Shown here piece after piece: positions 7,720 to 9,621 of a stretch of 9,621 nt of DNA. The notes below the pieces were generated by a model. That model searched no databases and had not been told where the DNA came from. It worked only from the letters and a program-made list of their open reading frames with translations. The stretch is from CAZRAL01 sp964598005 (lineage in GTDB: Bacteria; Pseudomonadota; Gammaproteobacteria; Burkholderiales; Usitatibacteraceae). The stretch lies in NCBI GenBank assembly GCA_964598005.1, contig CAZRAL010000075.1, forward strand, positions 1 to 9,621, written 5' to 3'. Position 1 is the stretch's first letter, and each line of letters begins with the position of its first letter. The translations under genes were made by a program, and so were the position numbers.

Positions 7720-8679
7720 ATGGAAACTGGGGCTGCTCCTGCATTGAAAGATATTCGTGCCGCGCACGCCCGTATTGCGCCCCATATCCACCGCACGCCG
7801 GTTTTTACCAGCACGATTCTGAATAAGCGAACGGGCGCTTCGCTTTTTTTCAAATGCGAAAATTTCCAGAAAATCGGCGCATTCAAGGCACGCGGCGCGT
7901 GCAACGCCGTTTTTTCGTTGAATGAAGATCAATTGAGGCGTGGTGTAGTGACCCATTCTTCGGGCAATCACGGCGCGGCCCTGGCGTGGGCGGCAGGGTT
8001 GCGGGGTTGTCAGGCGACGATCGTGGTGCCGGGTAGTGCCCCTGTACCGAAAAAAAGAGCCATCGAAGCCTATGGCGCGCGTATTGTCTACTGCGAGCCA
8101 AACGTTCCGGCGCGCGAAGCAGCAGTGCAAAAATTGATGCAGGAACAGGGGCTGGAGTTAATCCATCCTTACAATGATTACCGTGTGATGGCCGGGCAGG
8201 GTACGGCGGCGCTGGAGTTACTGGAGGACTACCCCGATCTCGACCTGATTGTCACCCCGTTGGGCGGCGGCGGGCTGCTGTCAGGAACGGCCATTGCCGC
8301 AAAGGGTTTGAAACCAGGCATCCAAATATACGGAGCCGAACCCAGCGGCGCGGACGATGGCTATCGCTCGTTTATTTCTGGTGTGCGAGTCACCGAAATC
8401 ACGCCGCACACCATTTGCGATGGGCTGCGCAGCACGCTGGGCGACAAAACATTTGCCGTTATCCAGCGTCAGGTCGATGGTATCGGTTTGGCCAGTGAGG
8501 AAAATATTATCAGTGCTATGCGCACGATCTGGGAGCAGCTCAAGATCATCGTCGAGCCCTCCAGCGCGCCGCCGTTGGCCGCCATCATGCAGGGCAATAT
8601 TGATGTAACAGGCAAACGGGTCGGTATTATTCTCACGGCAGGAAACGTCGATCTCGATAAACTGCCCTGGCAATCGTAA
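7720..8679 (+). CDS. serine racemase / threonine (serine) ammonia-lyase family PLP enzyme
   Basis: A 319-residue fold-type II PLP enzyme. The Schiff-base lysine is K56 in GAFKARGA. SSGNHG (80-85) binds the cofactor and includes S81, equivalent to S84, the second base of mammalian serine racemase. GGGG at 182-185 binds the PLP phosphate. E207, A211 and D213 in AEPSGADD align with the divalent-metal site of serine racemase (E210, A214, D216). The C-terminal TAGNVDL (306-312) fits the family. There is no regulatory ACT domain, so it is not the long biosynthetic IlvA type. It could racemise serine, deaminate L-threonine/L-serine, or act on 3-hydroxyaspartate; family members differ in this and sequence alone does not decide. 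Start: ATG at 7720 after GAAAGG (7708-7713); in-frame codons upstream overlap the decarboxylase and are not part of the family. It lies 62 bases downstream of the decarboxylase, probably co-transcribed, and converges on the S4 gene 21 bases away. Confidence 0.9.
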   Translation: METGAAPALKDIRAAHARIAPHIHRTPVFTSTILNKRTGASLFFKCENFQKIGAFKARGACNAVFSLNEDQLRRGVVTHSSGNHGAALAWAAGLRGCQATIVVPGSAPVPKKRAIEAYGARIVYCEPNVPAREAAVQKLMQEQGLELIHPYNDYRVMAGQGTAALELLEDYPDLDLIVTPLGGGGLLSGTAIAAKGLKPGIQIYGAEPSGADDGYRSFISGVRVTEITPHTICDGLRSTLGDKTFAVIQRQVDGIGLASEENIISAMRTIWEQLKIIVEPSSAPPLAAIMQGNIDVTGKRVGIILTAGNVDLDKLPWQS

Positions 8680-8700
8680 ATCGCACTTACCCAGGTTGCA

Positions 8701-9369
8701 TCAGCGTTTGCGGCGATGGTAGGCTTCCGCTTTTTCTGCAAATACGTTCGGGCGAGGCTTCGCCGGGCGCACAACAGCATGGGGAATCGTGGCGGCAGGG
8801 GCAACAGGAACAGGTGTGGCTTTTGTAGAAGCGGCGATTTTAGGGACCCTGGTGGCCGGCTGATTGCTGACTTTTGCAGCGTGTTTACTCTCTTTATTCG
8901 CCGATGTCTTCCATGGCGCTTCCAGAGTGGTGACCCCGCGCGCCTTTGCCGCAGCCAGTGCATTTTCCTTGCTGCGCGCTTTCGGGCCGGGCGCGGCGCC
9001 GCCTTTGACGGGGATTTTCACACCGTCCTTTGCTTTCAATTTGGCGGCCCAGGCCGCTGCCTTCTTGGCATTTTTCCGGTTTTGTAGTTTTTCGGCTTTC
9101 AGCCTTGCTTTGGCCGATTGGGCCTCGTGGCTGGCCGCCATGGCCTCGGCGTCCGCTGTTGAGACGGTAACCTGCGCTTCTCCCAGTTGCACCACCTGGC
9201 CGGGGCGAATCTTGCAGCGCTTGCGCACTTCCGGTTTGCCATCCACCGTTACATTGCCCTCGCTCACCAGCGCGGCGCCCGCGCCGCCGCTGGCCGCCCA
9301 GCCACATAATTTCAGCAGTTGATTAAGTTCGATGTATTCGGTAGTGATGTGATATTCACTGGTTTTCAT
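8701..9369 (-). CDS. S4-domain RNA-binding protein (YbcJ-like) with long basic tail
   Basis: A 222-residue protein. Residues about 8-72 form a compact S4 RNA-binding domain of the YbcJ type: YIELNQLLKLCGWAASGG (12-29), then VSEGNVTVDGKPEVRKRCKI (35-54) and PGQVVQL (56-62), matching the E. coli YbcJ pattern of ELCDLLKLEGW and VDG-x-ETRKRCKI. E. coli YbcJ is only about 70 residues. Here about 150 more follow, rich in Lys, Ala, Arg and Pro (AKARLKAEKLQNRKNAKKAA at 86-105, GGAAPGPKARSKEN at 123-136, a Pro/Ala/Thr/Val stretch at 172-206, and a final HRRKR). The tail is low-complexity and probably disordered, able to add electrostatic RNA or ribosome contacts. No Shine-Dalgarno is clear before the ATG. 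A 21-base gap separates its end from the convergent racemase-like gene. The S4 assignment is strong; the exact role is unknown. Confidence 0.85.
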   Translation of the reverse strand: MKTSEYHITTEYIELNQLLKLCGWAASGGAGAALVSEGNVTVDGKPEVRKRCKIRPGQVVQLGEAQVTVSTADAEAMAASHEAQSAKARLKAEKLQNRKNAKKAAAWAAKLKAKDGVKIPVKGGAAPGPKARSKENALAAAKARGVTTLEAPWKTSANKESKHAAKVSNQPATRVPKIAASTKATPVPVAPAATIPHAVVRPAKPRPNVFAEKAEAYHRRKR

Positions 9370-9621
9370 GTGGAGTATCCCGGGTTGAATGGATTCCGCA
9401 GCGTACGCGATGCGGCCTCAAGTCTTGATGGGTTTATTGGAAAGCCATGCAAAGAAAACCCCGCTTTGTTAAGGAACCTCTGATTAAGTCCTCCATGAGC
9501 CGCGTTTTGACAAAAATAGTCCAGATTCAAGGCATCGTAGTTGCCAACATCGGCAGATCGTATCCAGATACGAAGCCAAGGAGGCCCCGGCGTAGCGGAA
9601 GCCTCGCGCAGCACAGGCCGC
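9370..9621. other. right-edge region without a convincing gene; possible element end
   Basis: About 250 bases without a gene I can support. A minus-strand frame runs through most of it (9366-9614, 82 codons), but it has no known motif or ribosome binding site and shares its last bases with the S4 start. A plus-strand frame from an ATG at 9495 stays open to the window end, also without a ribosome binding site. GGAACCTCTGATTAAGTC (9473-9490) has the look of a terminal inverted repeat of an IS5-type element, judged from memory. A dyad CGTATC-CA-GATACG is at 9559-9572. No promoter for the S4 gene could be assigned. Confidence 0.3.

Overview
The window is chromosomal DNA of moderate GC content. 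It most likely comes from a betaproteobacterium, with the Nitrosomonadales/Gallionellaceae type as best guess. The guess rests on the character of the proteins: a MetG with fused C-terminal tRNA-binding domain, the 188-residue Dcd form starting with GTG, and an AdiA-like fold-type I decarboxylase. It also rests on the divergent metG/apbC pair. No named species can be assigned from the sequence alone.

Layout, left to right. Positions 1-277 hold no gene I can name. A compact bidirectional terminator at 264-295 separates this edge from a minus-strand transcription unit read right to left: metG (methionyl-tRNA synthetase), then a small GGQ-motif ribosome-rescue/release-factor-like protein (385-759), then a previously unlabelled 36-codon frame (278-388). 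The start of that frame overlaps the stop of the GGQ gene as ATGA, and its own stop codon lies in the loop of the terminator hairpin. metG is divergent from apbC (Mrp/Nbp35-type Fe-S carrier ATPase), and the promoters are packed into about 60 bp between them.

Rightward from apbC the plus strand carries a short DUF1330 protein, dcd (dCTP deaminase), a 747-residue arginine/lysine/ornithine decarboxylase with its own -10 element and a strong ribosome binding site, and a serine racemase/threonine ammonia-lyase-type PLP enzyme. The last of these converges on a minus-strand S4-domain RNA-binding protein with a long basic Lys/Ala/Pro tail. The right edge (9370-9621) has no convincing gene and may contain the end of a dispersed repeat or insertion element.

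Functionally most of the window is housekeeping: tRNA charging, ribosome rescue, Fe-S cluster delivery, pyrimidine deoxynucleotide supply, amino-acid decarboxylation and amino-acid deamination/racemisation. I see no CRISPR, phage, toxin-antitoxin or complete mobile element. The observation most worth following is the 36-residue frame coupled to the GGQ protein and ending inside a terminator. Whether it is a real gene has to be settled by comparative or ribosome-profiling data.
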